From Gracilaria vermiculophylla (taxonomy: Eukaryota; Rhodophyta; Florideophyceae; Gracilariales; Gracilariaceae): 64,000 bases of DNA. The stretch lies in the NCBI GenBank assembly GCA_019155205.2, contig JAHNZQ020000227.1:125530-189529 (forward strand), in the 5' to 3' direction. Each line of letters begins with the position of its first letter. The first letter of the stretch is position 1. The notes under the pieces are model-generated. The model was not told the DNA's origin, ran no database searches, and saw only the letters and a program-made list of their open reading frames with translations. Positions 55,681-64,000 of the stretch are shown here, piece by piece. The position numbers and the translations under genes were made by a program.

Positions 55681-58600
55681 ATGAAGCGCACGCCTCCAAA
55701 ATCCATCAAACGCGTTCCGCGTTCATCCACGGCGAAGCACCAATCGACGCTGCTCTCTTTCTTCAGTCCAAAGGGGGACAGTGCAACCAATTCTTCTGTG
55801 ACCCCTGAGCCTATTCCAAAACACACTCCGGCCCCAACAGCAAAACCAAAGCCCCTCTTTAGCAATCGAACTCCGTCGACGGTCCAGTCTTTGGATGTAA
55901 CGCCCCCAAGATCCTCTAGAAGCCGGACGTATGCAGACTGTCTCTCTGAACATGGGTGTGAGGATGAAAAATCGAATGCGCTCAAGCGAGAATTGTTTCT
56001 TGACGCTGATGATGAACCACTTCTTGTTTCCAAACGTGCTAAACTACAAGACACGGCGAGCGGTGCATGCAGGTCGCACAACAAAATTCCATCACGTACA
56101 GCTCCTCTCAACTCTAAAAGAGCTTCCTCGTGTCACGATCTTCCTCTCGGCGACCCTTCTGGACAAATCGCTCGTTGTGCAGCTCCAAAAGTCTCGGAAA
56201 AAGAAACCAGTGCAACCGATAGCATAACTCGCTTTTTTTCTCATCGACCTCCGCATTCTGCGAAAAATGAAAACAGAAGCTCTCGTGAATCTCTGACATC
56301 TGCACAGAAGAAAGAACAAATCCGAACTGAGCCAAACCAACCCGTTGTTATGGATGTTGACACAACGCACAAACAAGGAAAAAGAGAAGGCGCTATTGAC
56401 TTGATGGCAATGTCTCGTCCGGATCCTTCCACGGCTTCGTTTTCCTTTGACCTATCCCCGAAACCAATGACAGAAGAACGCCGAAAGGCAAGGGAGAAAT
56501 TGGCATCTCATGCCGCTAATGTCCGCGCCGTTGGGGATGAAGAAGGTGGTTGGTGTGCCCGGCACCCATGGTCTGTGCAGATTCGTGATTCGAAGAAGAG
56601 ACCGCCTTCGCATCCTGACTATGATAAGAGCACTCTGTACGTCCCTCCGTCTGAATTGGCAGATTATCGTGGCACGAAGCATGGCGGTCTGTCCCCGTTT
56701 CAGAGGCAGTTCTGGTCAATCAAAAAAGAAAACTATGATGTCCTGGTATTCTTCAAGAAAGGGAAATTTTATGAGTTGTACGATGTTGACGCCGACATTG
56801 GCCACAAGGAACTGGGGCTCAATTATACCAAAGGTGGACGCGTGGACATGCGTTGCTGCGGGGTTCCGGAACAAGCTTTCGACAAACATACCGCACGTCT
56901 TATTGATTTGGGATACAAAGTTGGTCGAGTCGAACAGACGGAAACCGCTATTGCCGCGGAGAAGAGAAAGAACGGGTCAAGTGGCAACAAGTCATCTGTA
57001 TGCGAGCGCTCGTTGGTACGTATTTTGACCAAGGCGACTGTTAGCGATGATGGTCTTCTCAGAGACCATCACTCTCGCTTTGTCATCGCCTTATTGGAAT
57101 CAGGGCCCACAGCCAGTGACTCAACTCGTACTGCATCAAAATGTGGGGAAATGGAAACGAGAATGAACCCGGCCTCCAATGCCGTTGGGGTCTGCTACGT
57201 TGATGTGGCATCGGGAAGCATTAACATCAGTCAGTTCCGAGATGATCCACGCTTATGTAAGACGGAAAGGCTCATTGCTTTTCTAAAGCCTCATGAGTTT
57301 ATTATTGATTCATCGGTCAGCAGTGAGCGCTTGCTCAGTATTGTACGGTGGGCCTCACGTCGTCATGAAGCCGACCTACTAGACCTTGCAAAGAAAGACG
57401 GGTTTCAACCAATGACAAAATCCCTCCTTGCCCAGTACCTTATGGATTCTTCATCAACCACTCAACATAAGGTCGAATACGAAAGGGTACGTCACTACAT
57501 CGAGAAATATTCCCTCGGTTCGAAAGCCTTTGGAGCTATGTCATCATATCTGAAGTCATTGATCATTGATAGAGAAACGCTCTCTATTGGTAATTACAAT
57601 TTGTTTCCGTCTCCAGAAGCAGTAGAAGCCGGTCCCGATGATTTGAGTGATGCCCAACACATGTCATCCTCAGGCTATGTGCACATGGACGCGTCTACAT
57701 TGCAGAATCTTGAAGTTCTGACTTCAACTCTTGATGGCTCAGAACGCAGAACCCTTTTGTCATTCATCGACCGGGCTCGAACACCTGCCGGTCGTCGATT
57801 GCTGAAACGATGGATATCCGAACCTCTCGTTTCTTCAGAAGAAATCGAGGATCGGCTTCAAGCGATTGAAGATATTCATGTCATAGAAGATGAAGATGGT
57901 GGTCGGAATTTAAGTATGATACTGAAGCAGCTGAAAACCCGAAAAGATCTCGAAAGAGCGCTTCCTAGATTGCATCGCCAAGCCACAGCAGCAAACAACG
58001 CTGTTATGTTTGATGACACAAATAAGCGAACTGTCAAAGATTTTGTCCACACATTGCGAAGTCTGCAGGACTCTCTATGCGCTTTGGAGACCTTGGCGGG
58101 GGCGTTGGAATCTTCTAATCCCAAATCGAATCGACTCAAATGGCTCTGCTCGACAGATGGAGGAATTCCAGCTGCTGCCTTGGACCGGCTCACGTTCTTT
58201 CTCGGTGAAGCGTTTGATCTTGAAAAAGCAGAGAATGTTGGCGAGATTGTTCCGAAGGTGGGGGCGATTCCATCCTACGATGCATGTCGTGAAGCTCTTG
58301 ACGAAGTGGAAAATGAGCTCGCTGTAGAGCTTCGAAAATGGCAAGTCAATCTCCGAGACAAGACCATAAAGTTTTATCACCGAGGAAAAGAACCGTACCA
58401 GCTTGAAATTAAGCTAGCTACTATCAAGAGCCGCACTCCAGATGAATTCGAAGTTGTATCAGAGAGCAAGTCTGCCAAGAGGTTTTACACGAAAAGAATC
58501 AAGGATCTTGTCCGCAAGCATAAGCAAGTTACAGAGGCTTTCGAAGACGCGTCAAGTTCAGTTGCTCGCGATATCATGCGTCAATTTGATCAAGATTTTA

Positions 58601-59526
58601 AGACATGGAAAGTCATTAGCGAAGTTTGCGCCGAGGTGGATGCTCTAATCGGACTTGCACATGCAAGCAGAGATGATGGAAGTGGACCAATGGTTCGTCC
58701 AATAATTTTACCGAACAACCATTCGCATCCTGTTTTTGATGTCTCAGAGCTGCGGCACCCAATCCTGGCCAGGAGCTCAGAGTCGTTTGTTTCAAATGAT
58801 GTTCAATTAGGCACAGGTGGTGAGTGTGCAGATATCATGATCTTGACTGGTCCAAACGCTGGGGGAAAGTCAACGCTTGCACGACAGATTGCGATTGCTG
58901 TGATCCTGGCCCAAATTGGATGCTATGTTCCTGCCAGATCATGCACTTTGAGACCATTTAAAGACATCTACGTTCGAATGGGTGCAAGTGACGACCTTGC
59001 CCGTGGAAGGTCAACGTTTATGGTTGAAATGGAAGAAGTCAGTAATATTCTGAACAACGCTACGAGTCACTCGCTGGTCATTGCTGACGAAGTTGGTCGT
59101 GGCACCTCCACGCACGACGGCTATGCAGTAGCATTTGCTGTTCTAGACCACATTGCGAGGGTGAACAAGTCATTAACTGTATTCTCCACTCATTACTCCC
59201 AACTTGGGGATGACATTGTCGCAATGGGAAACAGAGAAGGGCGATCGAATGCTCGAGTATTTGAAATGGCAGCAAAAGTTAACGAGAAGAAGAAAAGCAT
59301 TACGTTCTTGTACAAATTGCAGACTGGAAGTAGTGGACAATCTCGTGGTGTTTATTGTGCGAGGGTTGCCGGAATATCTTCATCAATTGCGGACGAAGCT
59401 GAAGAGGCTTCTCAGAGATTTGACCAATCACTGGCACAAAGACTGACGGCTGCAAAGTTTAAGAGTTTACAAAATGCTTTAGATCGAGGTCATCAAGCCG
59501 CACTCGCGGTGTTGAAAGAGCTCTAG
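55681..59526 (+). CDS. MSH6: DNA mismatch-repair protein MSH6
   Basis: 1281 residues, intronless. MSH6 pairs with MSH2 to form MutS-alpha, which recognises base mismatches and small loops in the nucleus. ATG 55681 is the first ATG; the open frame upstream starts without one. A PCNA-binding PIP box QSTLLSFF sits at residues 21-28, as in other MSH6 proteins, followed by a disordered basic leader to about 300. The mismatch-binding domain begins SPFQRQFWSIKKENYDVLVF and contains the Phe-Tyr-Glu reader in KGKFYELYDVDADIG (363-365). The MutS lever and clamp follow (SFIDRARTPAGRRLLKRWIS). The ATPase has Walker A TGPNAGGKST (from 1056), ASDDLARGRSTFMVEMEEV and Walker B VIADEVGRGTSTHDGYA (D1136, E1137). 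FSTHYSQLGDD and a GSSGQSRGVYCARVAGI end complete it. All key residues are present. Confidence 0.97.
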   Translation: MKRTPPKSIKRVPRSSTAKHQSTLLSFFSPKGDSATNSSVTPEPIPKHTPAPTAKPKPLFSNRTPSTVQSLDVTPPRSSRSRTYADCLSEHGCEDEKSNALKRELFLDADDEPLLVSKRAKLQDTASGACRSHNKIPSRTAPLNSKRASSCHDLPLGDPSGQIARCAAPKVSEKETSATDSITRFFSHRPPHSAKNENRSSRESLTSAQKKEQIRTEPNQPVVMDVDTTHKQGKREGAIDLMAMSRPDPSTASFSFDLSPKPMTEERRKAREKLASHAANVRAVGDEEGGWCARHPWSVQIRDSKKRPPSHPDYDKSTLYVPPSELADYRGTKHGGLSPFQRQFWSIKKENYDVLVFFKKGKFYELYDVDADIGHKELGLNYTKGGRVDMRCCGVPEQAFDKHTARLIDLGYKVGRVEQTETAIAAEKRKNGSSGNKSSVCERSLVRILTKATVSDDGLLRDHHSRFVIALLESGPTASDSTRTASKCGEMETRMNPASNAVGVCYVDVASGSINISQFRDDPRLCKTERLIAFLKPHEFIIDSSVSSERLLSIVRWASRRHEADLLDLAKKDGFQPMTKSLLAQYLMDSSSTTQHKVEYERVRHYIEKYSLGSKAFGAMSSYLKSLIIDRETLSIGNYNLFPSPEAVEAGPDDLSDAQHMSSSGYVHMDASTLQNLEVLTSTLDGSERRTLLSFIDRARTPAGRRLLKRWISEPLVSSEEIEDRLQAIEDIHVIEDEDGGRNLSMILKQLKTRKDLERALPRLHRQATAANNAVMFDDTNKRTVKDFVHTLRSLQDSLCALETLAGALESSNPKSNRLKWLCSTDGGIPAAALDRLTFFLGEAFDLEKAENVGEIVPKVGAIPSYDACREALDEVENELAVELRKWQVNLRDKTIKFYHRGKEPYQLEIKLATIKSRTPDEFEVVSESKSAKRFYTKRIKDLVRKHKQVTEAFEDASSSVARDIMRQFDQDFKTWKVISEVCAEVDALIGLAHASRDDGSGPMVRPIILPNNHSHPVFDVSELRHPILARSSESFVSNDVQLGTGGECADIMILTGPNAGGKSTLARQIAIAVILAQIGCYVPARSCTLRPFKDIYVRMGASDDLARGRSTFMVEMEEVSNILNNATSHSLVIADEVGRGTSTHDGYAVAFAVLDHIARVNKSLTVFSTHYSQLGDDIVAMGNREGRSNARVFEMAAKVNEKKKSITFLYKLQTGSSGQSRGVYCARVAGISSSIADEAEEASQRFDQSLAQRLTAAKFKSLQNALDRGHQAALAVLKEL

Positions 59527-61621
59527 ATTTCTAGTGACGTAACTCGTGAGTCACTCTTTAAACCTGAACAGGAAGTCACAGTATTGAAGCAACTTTAACT
59601 CTGGCAGCCATATTAAATTGCTCATGACATCATCTTGTACTCATGTACATTTAATGCGTGCTTTTTGGGGCTTGCCATCCGAAGAGAAATGTAAATACTT
59701 CAATCTGTATTCCTAATTTCCTTCGCCTACTGATTGCCCCTGCCGCATAAAATTCTTACAGTTGATGAAGAAGTCTCTGTTTAAAGAAGGGGTCTCACCA
59801 ACAGCACGAAAAGAGAACGTTTTGAGAAAAACAGCGTTAGGATTCTTTTCACTATTCAACATGAACAATTCTCAAATCTTTTCACAGAAGATGACACGCC
59901 TTATGCGTGTAATCAACTGGGTGTATCGTCTCGAAAGCCCCTGTGGGTCTTTCGAAAGGGCCTGTGCAAGCGAGTTGAAGTGTGAACATAAACATATAGG
60001 AATGCTGCTGCTCTCCAACACCAAAAAGCCCGATTCGTGCAAATTTCATGAGTAGAGTGTTCACCAGGGATGGAACCGATTCGATGGCAATAAGATAGCA
60101 TATTTACTTTGCAATCGAATGATGGGATTGCCGGTTTGCCTGATTCATCAATCTGATGGCAATCTCTTCACTACATCATTCATTTATTTGCATTTATTAA
60201 ATCTGGTCAAGACATCAAGTCGAAATCCAACACCAATAAGTAAATGACTATCTTTTTGTTATGTGCAAATGCTTTTTTTTGGCAGTTATGCATCCCAAAA
60301 CCTGGCGTTCACTTCTTAAACCAATGGGACTTCAAACAACTCCAGCATTATTCTCTTTCGAATGTCTGAAAGTATTTCACTAGCTTTTGACAACAGCCGT
60401 TCGACCTTAACATCTGAACAAAGCTTCACTTGTAATTTACAATCTGATGGCAGAATTGGAAGGTTGTTTTTCTTCAGATTGCAATTATCTTTACGAAAAC
60501 AATCTGTGATTGCAGCCTGAATGACTTTATTACATTGCAATCTTATCGGATTGGTGACACTCCTGGCGCCCATCATAAACAGCCCAAAATATCGCAAACT
60601 TGGTGCTCAAAACATCTGTTTCGAGACAAATGGAATCGTGAATTATCAAACCTCTGGGTACTACAGACATTGACCGGATTTTCGGATCATGGTGTCAGCG
60701 GTGGCTACATTCGCTTCTACTGGCTTCTTTCGGGCAAAGCACCAAGTGTAGGTTGGCTCAAAATGAGGGACATGTCCAAAAGAATTTCTCGGCGTTGCGT
60801 TTTATTCTCTATGCATCTACGCCCCCCGCCATCCCCCCGTTTCAAAATTTGTGCTTCATCTGATAATCCTGTACCTGAACGCCAGATACAAAGCGAAGGT
60901 TGCAGATATGCCTGCTACACAAAATCAATTGCGTTCCTTCAATGCTGAAAGCACCGTGTTGCAAAGAGGCTCCCTGCAACACGGTATCTTCGCTTTTGAA
61001 GGAGCAACGCACAGGACATCGTTCATGTACTTACCTTCACACTTTCCAGCAAAGTTGCGCTCTATCGACATCGGCAGTTTGCCCTCCAAGCAATCTGCGC
61101 TCAAACAATGAAGGGCCAACATTTGTTTCGGAGACACATAAGTTGGTACCACAGTATGATACGCTGAATAAATGGTTTTTTTCCTAAATGCTCTGTCTAT
61201 CACTTTGACACTTAGACACGTGTACTATCGACAAGGCTCTACTAATGTGGTATTAATCGTTGTCTACCAGTTGCCGTTGAATTGAAAAGCTGATCCGTGA
61301 TGACTGATCCGCGAAACGTTTGTGCTGGAGTCAGGCATCGCACACCCGACATCAGTACTAGGGCCGACAGCGCTTTGCACAAACCTCAATCTGTCCGCGC
61401 TAGAAGCTTATTTACTTCTTCACAGCAACATTGCCTCCAGTGTAAGAATTAGCGTAGGCTCATCGGCAAGCTTCATTCATTGATATCCAACGTCACAGGA
61501 CACAAGATCACGGGACACAGTTGCAGAATCAGATTTCTCGACGGGATATTTCGAAACGCAGACGCTGGAGAAAACGGCGTCACCGTCGTGATCCTGGTTT
61601 CTCTTCCTGCCATTTGGGAGA
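59527..61621. other. Intergenic region MSH6 to CSE1, no gene seen
   Basis: 2.1 kb of moderate GC content. A 97-codon plus frame (59762-60055), a 93-codon minus frame (60597-60316, with VKLCSDVKVERLLSKASEIL) and a 137-codon plus frame (60535-60948) are unidentified. The last 300 bp should contain the CSE1 promoter and leader. Confidence 0.5.
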
Positions 61622-64000
61622 ATGTCGGATCTAGAAACTCTAGCGCAGGCCATTTCGAGAACCTTTTCAGCGAATGAATCCGAGCGGCGGGCGGCGGAAG
61701 CATTTCTGCAAGAGAAGTCTTCACATCCAGCGCTGCTTACTGGCCTGCTGCAGCTGCTATCAAATGACGCAACCCCTGTCTATGTGCAACAAGCAACCGC
61801 TGTTTACGTCAAAAACCATGTACTCAAGATATACTCGAAGGCAGAATGGGAGAAAACGTCCATCCCTGAGAGGGATGCCGTAAAAGGGTCCTTGCTGGGA
61901 ATCCTTCTCGCGGCCCAACCTATGGTTCGGAGGCAATTGAGTGAGGCTATATCGATTGTTGCTGAAAATGAATACCCTGAGCACTGGCCGAATCTAGTCC
62001 CACAACTCGCGACCGTGCTGTCTGAAATAATTGCCCCTGCAGCGGAAAAGAAGTCCGGAAAGGAGATTATACCTCTGATCGATTGGCATAAACTCCAAGG
62101 AACCATGGAGACACTGGTAGCTATTTTCGATCGGTACACTGAGCGTGAACGCAGCAATAAGTTGTTCACAGAGATTAAATTCTCTCTGACACACGTGCAG
62201 GACAAAGTCAAAGCATTATTTTCTCTGTTTGTTACCATAATCTACGATGAGATTGACATGATGAAGCCCAGTGTGGTGCAGTGTGTTATGGAAAACGCTG
62301 CATTACTTTGCAAGATGTTCTACTGCTTGTCATGGCAAGACTTCCCAGAATATTTTGAAGATAATATGAAAGACTTCATGACGAGTCTTCGCCAGCTTCT
62401 GGTCTTTGACAGCGAGGTCGTCGACGCGATTGGTCACGATGAATACAGTCCAATTTGTCAGCTACAAGCTAGTACTCTTGAAGTCGTGAACTTGTATGCG
62501 GAGAAGTTTGACGAGGACTTTCGGCCATACTTGAAGCAATTCCTTGAGGATGCGTGGTCTCTACTCAATCGTCGTGGAAGCAGTGTAAGGTACGACAAAG
62601 TAGCCATCTATGGAATCAAATTCTTGACGGTCGTGGCTAGAGGCCCAGATCATCGACATTACGAAAATGAAAAAGCCCTTTCTGAAGTTTGCAAGAGTAT
62701 TATAATTCCAAACATGCTTTTGAGAGCCGACGACATCGACCTTTTCGAGGACAATCCCACGGAGTATCTTCGGAGGGATATGGAAGGATCAGACGTAGGA
62801 ACACGAAGACGTAGTGCCATGGAACTTGTCAAAGGTTTGTGCATATATTACCAAGCTGCAATTACCACCATACTATCTGGCTATGTGAAGGAAATGCTAT
62901 CGAATGATAATGACTGGTATAACCACGACGCAGCTTTGTATATCGTGACCGCATTAGGGTGGAAAAGTGGAACTGCTACCGAAGGAGCTACAGAGACGTC
63001 TTCGCTAATCAATGTTATGGAGTTCTTCGACAATTTCGTGCTGCCTAAACTCGTGGAGAATGCGGAGAACCCGGAAGATCTAGAAACGCCCATTTTCACT
63101 GCGGACTTAATCAAATACGCGATGTCGTTCCGGAATCAAATATCGATAGAGGGATGCATGAAGGTTGCCGGTATTTGCGGAAAGCTTCTTTGCGCTGAAG
63201 AGCCGATCGTGCAGATTTATGCAGCGTCTTGCATCGAGCGAATCCTTGCCATGAAGAAAGCCGTGGGGCAAGAAACCGCAAACGGTGCGACTGGCGTTCC
63301 GTTGAAAAGAAAAATACCACGAATCGGAAGGGAGCAGATTAAAGCGATGCTCCCGACCTTTTTACCGACGGCGATAATAACAATGAAGGATGTAGAACAA
63401 GGAAATGAATATCTCATGCGTTTGGTTCTTCGATTTTGTTCCGTCGGCAAGGATCTAATGGCTCCGTTTATTGCAGACCTGTTACCGGTTTTAGTTGGGA
63501 TTCTGCAAGAAGTGACAGCGAACCCAAAGAATCCCCATTTCAATCACTATCTGTTCGAATCTATGGCTGCCTTGATTCGTTTTAATGCGAATCCATCGTC
63601 CGTGGATGGTTTTGAACGAGCGTTGATGGAACCTCTGTGCAGTATTCTCATAGGCGATGTAACTGAGTTTGGACCGTACGTATTTCAAATACTGAGCCAA
63701 CTGATGCTAGCTCATGATGGCAAGCTTCCGAATACATACGACAATCTGTTACCGCCACTGCTTGCGCCTCAGATGTGGGAGAGACGATCCTACATTCCGG
63801 GAATGACGCAATTCATTGACACGTACATTAGGACAGCGCCGAGTCGAGTGATGGAAGCGAAACAACTAGAACAAATATTAGGCATTGTACAGAAACTGTT
63901 GGCGTCTAAAGCAACGGACCATCATGCGTTGATGCTGCTAACAACGCTTTTCGAGGTGTACGATTTATCTGTGCTGACTCCATACGTGGTGAAAATCTTC
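61622..64000 (+). CDS. CSE1: Exportin-2 (CSE1/CAS), 5' 793 codons, runs off the window
   Basis: Exportin-2 is the RanGTP-dependent carrier that returns importin-alpha from nucleus to cytoplasm. ATG 61622 opens MSDLETLAQAISRTFSANES. One frame without a stop or intron runs to the window end, 793 of an expected 950-970 residues. The importin-beta amino-terminal repeat lies at about 20-95 (AAEAFLQEKSSHP, VQQATAVYVKNHV, ERDAVKGSLL), followed by EYPEHWPNLVPQLATVL. HEAT-repeat text typical of CSE1 follows: ICQLQASTLEVVNLYAEKF, DNPTEYLRRDMEGSDVGTRR, RSAMELVKGL, then EYLMRLVLRFCSVGKDLMAP, NPKNPHFNHYLFESMAALI, PYVFQILSQLMLAHDG, LLASKATDHHALMLLTTLFE. The DNPxEYLRRD and NPKNPHFNHYLFE motifs separate it from importin-7/8. 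The last C-terminal repeats lie beyond the window. Confidence 0.95.
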   Translation, partial: MSDLETLAQAISRTFSANESERRAAEAFLQEKSSHPALLTGLLQLLSNDATPVYVQQATAVYVKNHVLKIYSKAEWEKTSIPERDAVKGSLLGILLAAQPMVRRQLSEAISIVAENEYPEHWPNLVPQLATVLSEIIAPAAEKKSGKEIIPLIDWHKLQGTMETLVAIFDRYTERERSNKLFTEIKFSLTHVQDKVKALFSLFVTIIYDEIDMMKPSVVQCVMENAALLCKMFYCLSWQDFPEYFEDNMKDFMTSLRQLLVFDSEVVDAIGHDEYSPICQLQASTLEVVNLYAEKFDEDFRPYLKQFLEDAWSLLNRRGSSVRYDKVAIYGIKFLTVVARGPDHRHYENEKALSEVCKSIIIPNMLLRADDIDLFEDNPTEYLRRDMEGSDVGTRRRSAMELVKGLCIYYQAAITTILSGYVKEMLSNDNDWYNHDAALYIVTALGWKSGTATEGATETSSLINVMEFFDNFVLPKLVENAENPEDLETPIFTADLIKYAMSFRNQISIEGCMKVAGICGKLLCAEEPIVQIYAASCIERILAMKKAVGQETANGATGVPLKRKIPRIGREQIKAMLPTFLPTAIITMKDVEQGNEYLMRLVLRFCSVGKDLMAPFIADLLPVLVGILQEVTANPKNPHFNHYLFESMAALIRFNANPSSVDGFERALMEPLCSILIGDVTEFGPYVFQILSQLMLAHDGKLPNTYDNLLPPLLAPQMWERRSYIPGMTQFIDTYIRTAPSRVMEAKQLEQILGIVQKLLASKATDHHALMLLTTLFEVYDLSVLTPYVVKIF

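Overview
This window is nuclear DNA of a eukaryote with short introns and intron-poor genes. It has two unlike parts: about 45 kb of decayed, nested transposons and AT-rich filler (1-45.7 kb), then a compact gene island (45.7-64 kb). Introns carry GT...AG ends and are short (82, 87 and 104 bp, plus a tentative 150 bp one). MSH6, RRP4 and VPS28 are read without introns. A four-CxxC (BSD2/DnaJ-type) zinc-finger protein, a family common in plastid-bearing lineages, together with intron poverty and gene islands in a retrotransposon sea, suggests a red alga of the florideophyte type. That is an inference; other intron-poor protists such as oomycetes are not excluded.

Transposon part. Element 1 (about 3.58-12.26 kb, minus strand) is a Ty3/gypsy retrotransposon with paired LTRs, a polypurine tract, gag, protease, RT/RNase H, integrase and a chromodomain-like tail. 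A PIF/Harbinger DNA transposon (about 6.88-9.65 kb) sits inside it, with inverted ends, a plus-strand transposase and a convergent accessory gene. From 13.4 to 15.1 kb there is an unidentified decayed minus-strand reading frame. Element 2 (18.11-26.51 kb, plus strand) is a second gypsy element with LTRs of about 505 bp. Element 3 (about 31.62-39.18 kb, plus strand) is a gypsy element with chromodomain; one LTR carries a 226-bp insertion with a 6-bp target duplication, and there is an antisense reading frame between integrase and 3' LTR. A piggyBac-like element (about 40.6-43.98 kb) holds a solo LTR of the element 2 family in inverted orientation. All transposon genes show stops or frameshifts, so all are scored as relics.

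Gene island. In order: UDP-glucuronate decarboxylase (minus, one intron); exosome cap subunit RRP4 (plus); a tentative small two-exon gene (minus); ESCRT-I subunit VPS28 (plus), preceded by a run of 123 C and followed by tandem copies of its own last coding segment; a RING-H2 protein (plus, one intron); a four-CxxC zinc-finger protein (minus, one intron); the mismatch-repair protein MSH6 (plus); and the 5' 793 codons of exportin-2/CSE1 (plus, running off the window). UXS/RRP4 and the zinc-finger gene/MSH6 are divergent pairs. The genes are housekeeping functions without one shared pathway: cell-wall sugar synthesis, RNA decay, endosomal sorting, ubiquitin ligation, DNA repair and nuclear transport. 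The 47-53 kb stretch is strongly GC-rich with simple repeats, whereas MSH6 and CSE1 are of moderate GC.
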